From the NCBI GenBank assembly GCA_910589665.1, contig CAJUTR010000011.1:15612-79611 (forward strand): DNA of 64,000 nt. Direction: 5' to 3'. Position 1 is the stretch's first letter; each line of letters begins with the position of its first letter. Below are positions 35,021 through 43,358 of the stretch, one piece after another. The stretch is from an uncultured Eubacterium sp. (lineage in GTDB: Bacteria; Bacillota; Clostridia; Lachnospirales; Lachnospiraceae). The notes beneath the pieces were generated by a model. It saw only the letters and a list, made by a program, of their open reading frames with translations. It made no database searches and was not told where the DNA came from. The translations under genes were made by a program, and so were the position numbers.

Positions 35021-36580
35021 TTATTTCTTCGCGGCACCTACAAAGGCGAACAAAGAGCCTTTCGGATCGTTGATCGTTTTTCCGAACAGGAGCGGTTTGC
35101 ACTGGGAACGCCAGGACGTGCTGTCACAGAGTCCCCACAGTGTGATGCCGGTGATCCCCTTTGGATTTACGGCGGTGTTGCGGGTTTTTTGTTTTGTTAC
35201 GATCGTTTCCATCAGTTCCTTGACAAATTTTTTCTGGTCGGCGCTGGTTTCTTTCTCGTCACGGTATGCGTATGTGGCAGAGGAGCCTTCCGTGTCAAAG
35301 TTGATCGTGAAATCGAGTTCGGTGATCTGGATTTCGTAACCGGAAGCAAGGAATTTTTCCAGCGCGTCGCCGTACTGTTTGACCGTCGGTACTTTCACGT
35401 CGACATGGCTCTGCATTCCGATACCGCCGCAGATTTTTTCCGGCTCGTCCTTGTTGATAAATGTTACGAGATCAAGTACCTGCTGCACGGAAAAGTACGT
35501 GTTATAGTCGTTATAGAAGAGCGTCACCTTGTCCTGGACCTCATAGCTTTTGAGGACGCCATATGCGACCTGGAACGCTTTTTTTACATAGGAAGGCGAA
35601 GCACCCATATTGCCGTATACGCTGTCCCACACGGTTTTTCCGAAAGAACCGCGGTGCAGGTATTCATTTACGACATCCCACGCATAGACGATACTTCCGG
35701 CGGAACCGGTCAGCGCCTTCTCTTTTTCCATTACGTGCGCCATTACATTGTGTACATAGAAATCCAAACGCGCGTCCATCGTCTGGGTGGAAACGACCGA
35801 GGAAGAACTATCGTAGGATTTCTGGAAGAACCAGCTCGGCGTCTGGCTGTGCCATACGAGCGTGTGGGCGCGCATGCGCAGTCCGTTTTTTGCGGCGACT
35901 TCCATCGCACCGTCCACCTCGCGGTAGTTTAGCTGCGGAACGGTTGGCTCGCTGTAGTTTTCCGGTATATAGTATCCGGCTGCCTTTGCTTCGGCTACGG
36001 TCATCGTTTTTGACTTGAAGCCGAGGATGTTATCCGGTTTCATTTCATTTTCCAGTGTAAAACTGTTAAAATGTTTTTTGATAAACGCCAAGGTGTTGTT
36101 TTTGCGCAGTTCCCTCGGAGCGGAACTTCCGTAATTAACGGCGGCGCCCATGTTTGGGATGATGTCTTTATAGGCGGCCAGGATGCTCGGCGCATTTACG
36201 ATCTTTTTCTTGGCTACGGTAACTTTGCATTTGAGTTTATATGTTTTCTTGTCCAGTCTTACAGAACAGGACACGGTAGCGGTTCCCTTTTTGACTCCTT
36301 TGATCTTGCAGGATGTCTTCGTCTTTTTGGAAACTTTAACCGCCTTTTTGTTGCTGGTCTTCCATGTCACTTTCGCTTTTTTTCCCGCGCGGGACAACTT
36401 GATGGTTTTCGTTTTCCCCACGGTAACTGTTACTTTTTTGGCGGAAAGCTTTGGTTTTTTTGCTTTGGCGCCAGCTGGCGTTCCCGGTGCGACGACCGAG
36501 ACTACGACGCCAAATAACACAGCATGTGCCATGATGCGCTTGGGAATGGCATTTGGCGTTTTTTTACTGGATGTAGTCAT
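35021..36580 (-). CDS. Secreted endo-1,4-beta-xylanase, GH10, with N-terminal Ig-like domain
   Basis: 519 residues. A signal peptide occupies about 1-38 (hydrophobic AVLFGVVVSVVAPGTPAGA). A lysine-rich bacterial Ig-like (BIG2-type) domain at 42-126 precedes the GH10 barrel. Catalytic acid/base is Glu306 (WDVVNEYLH) and nucleophile Glu421 (QITELDF); HTLVWHSQTPSWF is also typical. It cleaves xylan outside the cell. No carbohydrate-binding module, sortase motif or SLH domain is visible; the basic Ig domain may bind the cell wall. AGGAGGA precedes the ATG. Confidence 0.92.
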   Translation of the reverse strand: MTTSSKKTPNAIPKRIMAHAVLFGVVVSVVAPGTPAGAKAKKPKLSAKKVTVTVGKTKTIKLSRAGKKAKVTWKTSNKKAVKVSKKTKTSCKIKGVKKGTATVSCSVRLDKKTYKLKCKVTVAKKKIVNAPSILAAYKDIIPNMGAAVNYGSSAPRELRKNNTLAFIKKHFNSFTLENEMKPDNILGFKSKTMTVAEAKAAGYYIPENYSEPTVPQLNYREVDGAMEVAAKNGLRMRAHTLVWHSQTPSWFFQKSYDSSSSVVSTQTMDARLDFYVHNVMAHVMEKEKALTGSAGSIVYAWDVVNEYLHRGSFGKTVWDSVYGNMGASPSYVKKAFQVAYGVLKSYEVQDKVTLFYNDYNTYFSVQQVLDLVTFINKDEPEKICGGIGMQSHVDVKVPTVKQYGDALEKFLASGYEIQITELDFTINFDTEGSSATYAYRDEKETSADQKKFVKELMETIVTKQKTRNTAVNPKGITGITLWGLCDSTSWRSQCKPLLFGKTINDPKGSLFAFVGAAKK

Positions 36581-36644
36581 ATGAATTCCTCCTACTCATT
36601 TTATTATTTGTGCAGACCGGTTTTTTAGTTCCGGTTTTTCTTCT

Positions 36645-36673
36645 ATTATACAAGAGGTTTATCCAATGTTCAA
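36645..36673 (-). promoter_or_regulatory. Promoter of the xylanase gene
   Basis: Reading leftward: TTGAAC (36673-36668, inside the last codons of larC), 17 bases, TATAAT (36650-36645). Its quality suggests independent transcription of the xylanase even though larC is upstream on the same strand. Confidence 0.65.
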
Positions 36674-37972
36674 GCGTGTTTTCAGTTCTTCCATGTTTAT
36701 GTCATTTTCCTTTGCGATGTGTGCTAGATCCTCATATTCCAGTTTGGAACGTGTGACGCCGTAGCCGGAGGATATTTTTTCCCGCACCGGGCCGAATGGG
36801 GTATCATGTGTTTCGATCGTGCGCGCCAGATAGTGGCGTCGCTGTTTTGTTTCCCGTATGCCGAGCGTCGTCGTATGCCGGAACAGAAGGGAAAGGATCG
36901 TTTCCTTTTCCTGTTCGCGGCAGAGAACGGATAAAAGGGTGCCAGGTCTTGATTTTTTCATGCCGGCGGGAACGGTAAAGACATCAAGAGCGCCGCCTTC
37001 GAGCAGGCGTTCGGCCGCAAATCCGATCATTTCGGCGGTCATATCGTCTATCTGGCATTGCAGCTCCCAGACTGTTTCCGTCGTTCCAGTCGATGATTCC
37101 CCGATCATTGTCCGCACGCAGTTTGCGGCAGAAAAGTCCTTGATTCCCATACCATATCCAATTTTTTCCACCTGCATGACAGGCATGTCCCCAAATCGTG
37201 TGGCAAAATGCCTGAGTAGTGCCGCGCCGGTCGGCGTGCACAATTCGCCCTGGATGCTGCCTCCGTAGATCGGCGCGCCGCGCAGGATGTGGGCAGTCGC
37301 AGGTGCTGGTATGGGCAGGATGCCATGCGCGCATGCTACTTGGCCGCTGCCGACGTGGATCGGAGAAACGATGACCTCGTCTGGGGCAAGTTTTTCCATG
37401 AGCAGGCAGACCGCGGTAACATCCGCGACGGCATCCATCGTACCGACTTCATGAAAATGGATTTCGGATACGGGAACGCCGTGGGCGCTGCTTTCTGCCT
37501 GAGCGATCAGATCATAGACGGAGATCGCATGTTCTCTTACGCTTTGTGAGATCGGCAGTTTTTCTAATATGTGCCCGATCTGGTGCATGCTACGGTGGGA
37601 ATGGTGGGAATGCTCATGCAAGTGGTCGCGTCCCAGTGAGTGCCTGTGTTCATGCGTGTGTCCGTGTTCCAGCGAGTGCCTGTGTTCATGCGAGTGTTCG
37701 TGCTCATGCGGGTATTCGTGTTCATGCGGGTGCTCGTGTCCATGCAGCTGCTCATGATCAATCTCCTCCCTGCCATGTATTTTCACGGAAACGTGTGTAC
37801 CCATTATCCCGCACTTTGTGGAAGGGTGTGTGCTAAATCGCACGCTGGGAATGCCTAAGGCGTTAAGTTCAGTGACAGCTGCATCCGGATCGGGCAGCAG
37901 TTCCAGCAGGGCTGCTGTGAGCATATCGCCCGCGGCCCCCATGCTGCAGTCAATGTATAATGATTTCATCAT
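36659..37972 (-). CDS. larC: Nickel-pincer cofactor cyclometallase LarC (single reading frame)
   Basis: 437 residues of the DUF111 family. LarC inserts nickel into the dithio-pyridinium precursor, completing the NPN cofactor of lactate racemase-type enzymes. The N-terminus YIDCSMGAAGDMLTAALLELL and EIHFHEVGTMDAVADVTAVCLLMEKL are diagnostic. Residues 73-134 form a histidine-rich insert with 25 His in 62 residues, probably a nickel store. In Lactobacillus plantarum larC is known to need a programmed frameshift; here one continuous frame encodes the whole protein. The second ATG (37969) has better spacing from GAGG. Last gene of larE-larB-larC. Confidence 0.92.
   Translation of the reverse strand: MMKSLYIDCSMGAAGDMLTAALLELLPDPDAAVTELNALGIPSVRFSTHPSTKCGIMGTHVSVKIHGREEIDHEQLHGHEHPHEHEYPHEHEHSHEHRHSLEHGHTHEHRHSLGRDHLHEHSHHSHRSMHQIGHILEKLPISQSVREHAISVYDLIAQAESSAHGVPVSEIHFHEVGTMDAVADVTAVCLLMEKLAPDEVIVSPIHVGSGQVACAHGILPIPAPATAHILRGAPIYGGSIQGELCTPTGAALLRHFATRFGDMPVMQVEKIGYGMGIKDFSAANCVRTMIGESSTGTTETVWELQCQIDDMTAEMIGFAAERLLEGGALDVFTVPAGMKKSRPGTLLSVLCREQEKETILSLLFRHTTTLGIRETKQRRHYLARTIETHDTPFGPVREKISSGYGVTRSKLEYEDLAHIAKENDINMEELKTRLNIG
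37571..37756 (-). repeat. His-rich imperfect tandem repeat inside larC
   Basis: Codons for alternating HEH-, HSH- and HRHS-type units in short, imperfect tandem copies of about 18 bases (for example GTGTTCATGCG recurring on the + strand). The translation alternates His with Glu, Ser or Arg, as in nickel-binding tails of urease accessory proteins. Confidence 0.8.
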
Positions 37973-38086
37973 ATCCTCATTTCTACTACGTGTTGTGTTG
38001 CGCTAAGCCGTAGATGGTATCGTTTACTCGTGTTTTGTCCCCCGCCGCTCGTTATACGCAATAAGTATCCACGGCCGACCAAGTGT

Positions 38087-38845
38087 TTATGCTTTTCTCG
38101 GTTCCATGTGGTTGATCATACTAGCGAGATAACCGGCGCCGAACCCGTTATCAATATTAACGACGGAGACACCGCTTGCACAGCTGTTCAACATGGAGAG
38201 AAGCGCCGAGAACCCGCCAAAGGATGCCCCATACCCGACGCTGGTCGGAACAGCGATGACCGGGCAGTCGGCGAGTCCGCCGATCACGCTGGCAAGCGCT
38301 CCCTCCATACCTGCCGCGGCGATGATGACGCTTGCGCTCATCAGAATCTCTTTTTGGGCGAGCAGGCGGTGGAGGCCAGCGACCCCTACGTCATAAACCC
38401 GTGCAACCTCATTTCCTAATACCTCGGCCGTCAGGGCGGCTTCTTCGGCGACGGGTATATCGCTCGTTCCTCCGGTGGCGACCACGATCGTTCCGATGCC
38501 GTCCGGCTGTCCCGGTTGCCCGATGATGCCGACACCGGCTTCTTCATGAAAATGCAGGGGGTGGCGTTCCCGGATTTCGTCAGCGGCTTTTTGGGAAAGA
38601 CGGGTAATGAGTATCACATCCTGACCATTTTTTTTCATAGTATCCAGAATGCCGATGATCTGTCCGGCTGTTTTCCCGGCGCCATATATGACCTCAGCCG
38701 CCCCCTGCCGCACGTTTCGGTGAAGATCGACTTTCGCATAGCCGATGTCTTCAAACGGCTTTGTTTTGATCGCCAGTAAAGCCTCGTCTACCGACAGCGT
38801 TCCGTGCTGGACGGCGGTGAGGATGTCTTTGATTTCTGTTTTCAT
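38087..38845 (-). CDS. larB: LarB, pyridinium-3,5-biscarboxylic acid mononucleotide synthase
   Basis: 252 residues. LarB carboxylates and hydrolyses nicotinic acid adenine dinucleotide in the first step of nickel-pincer cofactor synthesis. The C-terminal half resembles PurE: VATGGTSDIPVAEEAALTAEVLG, AAGMEGALASVIGGL, PTSVGYGASFGGFSALLSMLNSCA. The typical LarB N-terminus (LTAVQHGTLSVDEALLAIK) is present. Its ATG overlaps the larE stop by four bases. A 114-base gap with no visible feature separates it from larC. Confidence 0.93.
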   Translation of the reverse strand: MKTEIKDILTAVQHGTLSVDEALLAIKTKPFEDIGYAKVDLHRNVRQGAAEVIYGAGKTAGQIIGILDTMKKNGQDVILITRLSQKAADEIRERHPLHFHEEAGVGIIGQPGQPDGIGTIVVATGGTSDIPVAEEAALTAEVLGNEVARVYDVGVAGLHRLLAQKEILMSASVIIAAAGMEGALASVIGGLADCPVIAVPTSVGYGASFGGFSALLSMLNSCASGVSVVNIDNGFGAGYLASMINHMEPRKA

Positions 38846-39588
38846 GAGCGAACCTCCAGATCAAGTAAAACATCGGAATACATTGGCTTGAGTTCTGTGA
38901 CAATGCGCGTCCGGTTTGCTAGGATGGTATCAAGTTGTGCCGCGGGAACCTGTATGTTAGCGGCGTCCCCGAAAAGCCGGACACGAAAGTCAGTCAGACC
39001 GAGGGAGGACAGAATCTGTTCGGCGTATTCCGTGCGTTCCAGTTTTTCCGCCGTAATGGCCGAGCCGGACGGGATTCTTGTGGCAAGGCAGGCATAAGCT
39101 GGCTTGTCCCAGGTGAATAAGCCGGCCTCTTTTGATAACCGCCGTATGTCTTCCTTTGTCAATCCGCATTCCCGTAAAGGAGAACGGATCGAACATTCGA
39201 TGAGCGCCTGCATTCCCGGGCGGTCGTCTGCCTGATCCGAGGCATTTGTGCCGTCAAGCACGATGGAAAATCCGTCTTCGGCCGCCGCTTTTATGATCCG
39301 GGTAACGATGGTTTTCTTGCAGTAATAACATCGCTTGGCAGAATTTTCTGTGATTTCCGGCGTACAGAGCAGATCGGTTTTCAGTACAGTCAGATCGGCG
39401 TGGAGACAGGATGCCATACGCCTTGCCTCTTCGAGTTCAAAGCGCGGTTGAAAGGCAGATTTTACAAAATACGCCTTTACTTCCGTGCCATAGGTGACAG
39501 CGGCGTATAACAAAAAGGCGGAGTCCACCCCGCCGGAAAAGGCGATGGCTGTTTTCGGATGATTCTGAAAAAATGCGGCTAGATCCAT
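38842..39588 (-). CDS. larE: LarE, ATP-dependent sulfur insertase of the nickel-pincer pathway
   Basis: 248 residues, PP-loop ATP pyrophosphatase (AFSGGVDSAFLLYAA, SGGVDS at 18-23). It adenylates the pyridinium dicarboxylate and adds sulfur. Three conserved-type cysteines are seen: Cys87 and Cys90 (RCYYCKK) and Cys167 (YACLATRIPSG). From the literature as I recall it, one-cysteine LarE is sacrificial while three-cysteine forms carry a [4Fe-4S] cluster, so this one probably uses a cluster. First gene of the lar operon, with AGAGGG before the ATG. Confidence 0.92.
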   Translation of the reverse strand: MDLAAFFQNHPKTAIAFSGGVDSAFLLYAAVTYGTEVKAYFVKSAFQPRFELEEARRMASCLHADLTVLKTDLLCTPEITENSAKRCYYCKKTIVTRIIKAAAEDGFSIVLDGTNASDQADDRPGMQALIECSIRSPLRECGLTKEDIRRLSKEAGLFTWDKPAYACLATRIPSGSAITAEKLERTEYAEQILSSLGLTDFRVRLFGDAANIQVPAAQLDTILANRTRIVTELKPMYSDVLLDLEVRS

Positions 39589-39609
39589 AAAAAATCCCTC
39601 TTTCGTTTC

Positions 39610-39672
39610 ATGATGATGTTGGGGGCAAAAGGTGTTTTGCCCCTAACTCATCATAATGATAAATGAAGTATA
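39610..39672 (-). promoter_or_regulatory. larE leader: -10-like box and long inverted repeat
   Basis: On the minus strand TATACT (39672-39667) could be a -10 box, with no good -35. The inverted repeat follows directly: arms 39610-39630 and 39635-39654 pair almost fully around GGTG, with core GGGGCAAAA/TTTTGCCCC. No T-run follows either way, so it is not a standard terminator. It may be an operator or leader structure for larE, or end the kinase transcript. Confidence 0.45.
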
Positions 39673-39706
39673 GCACATCGTGAGATAAAGGAAAAGAAAA
39701 AGTTGA

Positions 39707-41047
39707 TCATATAAGACTGTTTTTCACGGGGGGATGGAGACGTTTTTTCACGTCGATGATGGGGATCACGATATCCATAGAGAACGTGCTGCCGAATTTG
39801 TGCTTTAAAAACCCATGATTTTTCTCAACGATAGTTTCGATATTATCCATCCCATATCCATGTTTCAGAAAATCAGTTTTTGGTCGGGACGCGCATTCTT
39901 CCGCGGGATCATATGTATTTTCAATATGGATGTAAAAAATATCATTTTCATTGACCGAGATCGTGAGAGCGATATAATTGTGACCAGCCGCATTTTTCCG
40001 GCAGGCGTTGAAGCTGTTGTCCAGCAGGTTTCCGAGGATCACACATAAATCATAGTCGTTAATGGGAATGCGGTTCGCGTCAATTTTCAGAGTGGGGGAA
40101 AAGGAAATACCATTTGTTTCAGCAATATTTTTAAAGTTGCTGACAAAGGCGCCGATCACCAGATTTCCCGTGTTGATCTCCGTGTAAGTGTCCTCAATAT
40201 CTTTCATGGCTAATTGCAGGTATTGGCACAGTTCTGTGTACTCCTGCCGCTTGAGGTGTTCCTGAAGGATAAAATAGTGTTTCTTGGTATCATGGATCAG
40301 GCGGCGGTTTGTTTTATAAGCGGCTCCCAGCTGGACATATTTCTCCTTTTGGTATGCGATCTGCATTTCCATCTGACGCAGCCGGTGCAGCGCCTGTTCC
40401 TGCTGGAAACTTTTATTGATCATCCAGTGATTCAGGATATTTAACAGGGAAAGGGCAATATAAAGGCAAAGGAAAAAGGTTTGGTTGTTGCCCGTCATGA
40501 TATCTTCAATCGGCACGAGCAGCATGGTTACTAATGAAACGAGCGGTGTGGTCAGGATAAAGATGTGGTAATTCGGATTTTGGCCGAACAGTTTTCGGTT
40601 CCCAAAAAAGGAAACGATCAGGGTAAGGAAAAATAATACAATCTTGGAGCCTAAGTTCATCATGATCGCAAGGGACGCATCGGAAATGATAAATATGGAC
40701 GGGCGGATCATTTCCATGAGCATGGTAAAAATCGTTTCTCCCAAAACGGCCAAAGCTTGAAAGATCAAAACAGAAAACAGACGGTGGCGCATGGATGTCT
40801 GATATAAAAATGTCAGTGCGTAGGAGGTCAGTAAACTGACCGATGTAGCGAGAATAAATTTGTGATTGCCAGAAAGGGACGCTGTCAGCGTTTCGTTGGC
40901 AAATAGGATCGCTTCCATGATACAGTAGGAAGCGTAAAAAGCATAATGTGATACATGTTCTCGTCTGCGTTGCAGAACATTGTTAAAAAATGTAAGAATT
41001 AGAAATAGATCAAAAGCATATGTAAATATGATTATGATTGTGTTCAT
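39707..41047 (-). CDS. AgrC-like GHKL sensor histidine kinase
   Basis: 446 residues. Six or so hydrophobic segments occupy residues 5-215, followed by a coiled region, a phospho-acceptor site (RRLIHDTKKHYFILQEHLK) and a GHKL ATPase (DLCVILGNLLDNSFNAC, GYGMDNIETIVEKNHG). This is the AgrC/ComD type that senses peptides at the membrane and pairs with a LytTR regulator. It starts 22 bases after the stop of a truncated LytTR gene (41069-41257), its likely former partner. No AgrD or AgrB-like gene is visible. Confidence 0.88.
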   Translation of the reverse strand: MNTIIIIFTYAFDLFLILTFFNNVLQRRREHVSHYAFYASYCIMEAILFANETLTASLSGNHKFILATSVSLLTSYALTFLYQTSMRHRLFSVLIFQALAVLGETIFTMLMEMIRPSIFIISDASLAIMMNLGSKIVLFFLTLIVSFFGNRKLFGQNPNYHIFILTTPLVSLVTMLLVPIEDIMTGNNQTFFLCLYIALSLLNILNHWMINKSFQQEQALHRLRQMEMQIAYQKEKYVQLGAAYKTNRRLIHDTKKHYFILQEHLKRQEYTELCQYLQLAMKDIEDTYTEINTGNLVIGAFVSNFKNIAETNGISFSPTLKIDANRIPINDYDLCVILGNLLDNSFNACRKNAAGHNYIALTISVNENDIFYIHIENTYDPAEECASRPKTDFLKHGYGMDNIETIVEKNHGFLKHKFGSTFSMDIVIPIIDVKKRLHPPVKNSLI

Positions 41048-41068
41048 TTTTATCGTGTTCCTTCCTTT

Positions 41069-41257
41069 TTAAAGTTTTTTCATTTCCACTATATTGTTCA
41101 AAAAAATGTGCTGCAATTTCTTTTCATAGCCTCTGCTGATTGGAACGGTCTCGCCATTGTCCAATATGGCAGAGTGTTTGTGGAAATAGTGTATGCAGGC
41201 TAGGTTTAGAAGGATACCGCGGTAGCAGGGTAAAAATTGGTAATCGGCTAGTTTTTC
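41069..41257 (-). pseudogene. LytTR response regulator, C-terminal remnant
   Basis: Translating the minus strand from about 41257 gives KLADYQFLPCYRGILLNLACI followed by IHYFHKHSAILDNGETVPISRGYEKK and ends at TAA 41069-41071. This is the end of a LytTR DNA-binding domain. The receiver domain and first half of LytTR are missing: upstream on this strand the sequence belongs to a permease read the other way. It lies directly before the AgrC-like kinase, as a cognate regulator would. Confidence 0.75.
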
Positions 41258-41835
41258 TGCCCGAGAAGGTTGTTCGCGAACAGTTTGCTCCTCTTAATCA
41301 GTTTGTGAATTTCAATGCGGTAAAGGGAAAAGAAACAGAGCTGGGAGTCTGGCTTAGGGAACACTCGCTGGAGCACGGATACACCATTTGGGATGATGTG
41401 AAAAAATATGAGGCCGCGTATGACACGCAGACGACCCTGCGCGCCATACTTTGGAGCGTATTTGTGGCGGTGCTGCTTATAAGTGCCCTGCACATATTTA
41501 ATACGGTGCGGAGCAGCATTATGACGAGGAAGAAGGAACTGGCGATCCTGATGGCGCTCGGTATGAGCCGGTGGCAGGTAAGAAAAAGCGTACTTTGGGA
41601 ACATGCCGCATACGGTGTCTTTGCCGGGGTGGCTGGCAGCCTCCTATCCCTCGCGCTTTTGGAGCGGCTTCTGAAACTGCTGTCGGGTGCCGACAGTGTG
41701 AATATGGTGATCCCGTGGGATTATCTGGTATCAGGTTTTAGCGGTGTAGTGTTGTTGAGTCTGGCCGTGGCATTTGCGGCGACGGGAGTATTTGCGAAAA
41801 CGAGTATCGTGGAGGAGATGAGAGAACATGATTGA
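41245..41835 (+). pseudogene. FtsX-like ABC permease, N-terminally truncated
   Basis: From about 41245 the frame encodes FLPEKVVREQFAPLNQFVNF and then the C-terminal permease domain: three hydrophobic segments, with TRKKELAILMALGMSRWQVRK, a hallmark of FtsX/MacB-type permeases, after the first. Normal members have 380 or more residues or 800 with two domains; here only about 195 remain. The open frame upstream to 41140 is antisense to the LytTR remnant and not permease-like. Its stop overlaps the ATPase gene by eight bases, so the ATPase may have lost its membrane partner. Confidence 0.72.
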
Positions 41836-42502
41836 AATTCGGGATTTAAGAAAAATGTACCAAACGGGGAATACCGTGGTGCGCGCACTGGACGGGGTTA
41901 CGACCCGGATTGGCGACGGGGAGATCGTAGCGGTGATTGGAAAGTCTGGTTCCGGCAAAACGACGCTGTTGCACGCGCTGGGCGGCATGGACGTACCGGC
42001 TGGCGGGGAGATCGTGGTGGATGGGAGCGAGATCACCGGAAAGAAGGAAAAAGAATTAGCAGATTACCGTCTCAGAAAGATCGGTTTTGTGTTTCAGTTT
42101 TTTCATCTCATTCCGGTTTTGACCGTGAAGGAGAATCTGATGCTTCCTCTGCTCATTGACGGAAAACCGGCAGATGAGGCGTATTTGTCTGAACTGATCG
42201 ATATACTGGGCCTGGAGGAAAAGCTGAACGTGTATCCGGGGCAGTTATCGGGAGGACAGAAGCAGCGTGTGGCGATCGGCCGCGCGATGGTGCATAAGCC
42301 GGGACTTCTGCTTGCGGATGAGCCGACGGGAAATCTGGACTCGGCGACGGCAGGGGAAATCCTGGACCTGCTGCTGGGATGTGCCAAGAGGTTTGATCAG
42401 ACGATGGTCATCGTAACGCACGACATGGAGGTGGCCGGGAGATGTGGGAGGGTGCTGGAGATTTCCGATGGGAAGATCGTGGGGGAGCATGAAAATCGGT
42501 AA
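41828..42502 (+). CDS. ABC transporter ATP-binding protein (MacB/LolD type)
   Basis: 224 residues. Walker A GKSGSGKTTLLHALGG, Q-loop VFQFFHLIPVLTVKENL, signature LSGGQKQRVAIGRAMV, Walker B LLLADEPTGNLDS and the switch His in VTHDME are all intact. The family powers FtsX-like permeases, for example in peptide-antibiotic resistance or lipoprotein release. The upstream permease is truncated, so the pair may not function unless another permease helps. Confidence 0.9.
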   Translation: MIEIRDLRKMYQTGNTVVRALDGVTTRIGDGEIVAVIGKSGSGKTTLLHALGGMDVPAGGEIVVDGSEITGKKEKELADYRLRKIGFVFQFFHLIPVLTVKENLMLPLLIDGKPADEAYLSELIDILGLEEKLNVYPGQLSGGQKQRVAIGRAMVHKPGLLLADEPTGNLDSATAGEILDLLLGCAKRFDQTMVIVTHDMEVAGRCGRVLEISDGKIVGEHENR

Positions 42503-42572
42503 TCATTAAAAACAAGGGGCTGCCGCACTGGCAAAACGGACTGGTGGGCAGCGGTTTTCAAAAATTTAATCC

Positions 42573-42602
42573 AACTGCCAGATTTATTGTGGTCTGGCAG
42601 TT
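42573..42602 (+). terminator. Terminator after the ABC ATPase gene
   Basis: AACTGCCAGA (42573-42582) pairs perfectly with TCTGGCAGTT (42593-42602), followed by ATTTATTTCT. A second weak hairpin (GCTGCC to GGCAGC) lies just upstream. Confidence 0.7.
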
Positions 42603-42652
42603 ATTTATTTCTATGTCTTTCAAAAAATTTTATCACTTATAAAAAAATCTGA

Positions 42653-42681
42653 TTGACTCCATAAATGACACTACTTATAAT
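42653..42681 (+). promoter_or_regulatory. Strong sigma-A promoter of the GNAT gene
   Basis: TTGACT, 17 bases, TATAAT, 46 bases before the ATG at 42728. Eleven of twelve hexamer positions match consensus. Confidence 0.8.
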
Positions 42682-42727
42682 AATAGCAGATAGCATTGGC
42701 GTAAGCTGAGAAAGCAGAGGTGTTTAT

Positions 42728-43309
42728 ATGGCTGTGAAAGGAAAGCAGGAAGCGCGGTCCCGTCGGCTGTTTGCGGCTTCTGATCAACATCTGCATGAGA
42801 GGTTTGCATTTAGAAATATAAGAAAAGAGGAGTCCGGCCAGGCAGCACGGATCGAAAGGATCTGCTTCCCCCCGAATGAGGCGTGTTCGATGGAGATGAT
42901 CGTTTCGCGGATCGAACGGGTACCAGAATTGTTTTTGGTGGCGGAGGACAGAGGGACAGGAAATCTGGCCGGATTTTTAAGCGGACTTGCGACAGATGAA
43001 TCCGCTTTTCGAGATGATTTTTTTTCGGATGCTTCCCTGTATGATCCAAATGGAACAAATATCATGCTGTTAGGACTGGATGTGCTTCCAGACTACCGAG
43101 GTCAGGGATTGGCGCGGGAATTAATGTATGAATACCTCCGAAGAGAGTGCGAAAAGGGGACACAGTGTGTCCGTCTGACTTGTCTGCCTGCTAAGATCGA
43201 AATGTATAAAAAAATGGGGTTTTGTGATGAGGGGGTATCACAGTCTGTATGGGGTGGAGAACAGTGGCATGAGATGAGTTGTGAACTTAATGGAACGCGT
43301 AAAATGTGA
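42728..43309 (+). CDS. GNAT family N-acetyltransferase
   Basis: 193 residues. The GNAT fold is recognised from FRNIRKEESGQAARIERICFP at the start, the strand MLLGLDVLPDYRGQGLARELMYEYLRREC with the acetyl-CoA loop (R/Q-x-x-G-x-G/A type), and the YKKMGFCDEG ending. About 45 extra residues precede the domain. Substrate unknown; similar proteins act on small amines or protein N-termini. AGAGGTG lies before the ATG. Confidence 0.8.
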   Translation: MAVKGKQEARSRRLFAASDQHLHERFAFRNIRKEESGQAARIERICFPPNEACSMEMIVSRIERVPELFLVAEDRGTGNLAGFLSGLATDESAFRDDFFSDASLYDPNGTNIMLLGLDVLPDYRGQGLARELMYEYLRRECEKGTQCVRLTCLPAKIEMYKKMGFCDEGVSQSVWGGEQWHEMSCELNGTRKM

Positions 43310-43315
43310 TATAAT
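43287..43315 (+). promoter_or_regulatory. Extended -10 promoter of the sortase gene
   Basis: TTAATG, 17 bases, TATAAT preceded by TGA (TGnTATAAT). The weak -35 is compensated by the extended -10. It overlaps the stop codon of the GNAT gene and is 43 bases before the sortase ATG. Confidence 0.55.
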
Positions 43316-43358
43316 AAGTCCTAACGGACGAACAAATTAAAAAAAGGAAAAGAAACAG

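Noticed and set aside
35189..35932. Open frame of 247 codons on the + strand
   Set aside because: Antisense to the xylanase gene, whose catalytic residues and signal peptide are clear.
37571..37756. Short repeats considered as an intergenic satellite
   Set aside because: They lie inside larC and code for a His-rich segment in frame.
36659..37972. Programmed frameshift expected in larC
   Set aside because: The frame is continuous from start to stop and both halves are present.
41140..41244. First 35 codons of the + strand permease frame
   Set aside because: This stretch is antisense to the LytTR remnant and does not resemble a permease; it is an accidental extension across the junction.
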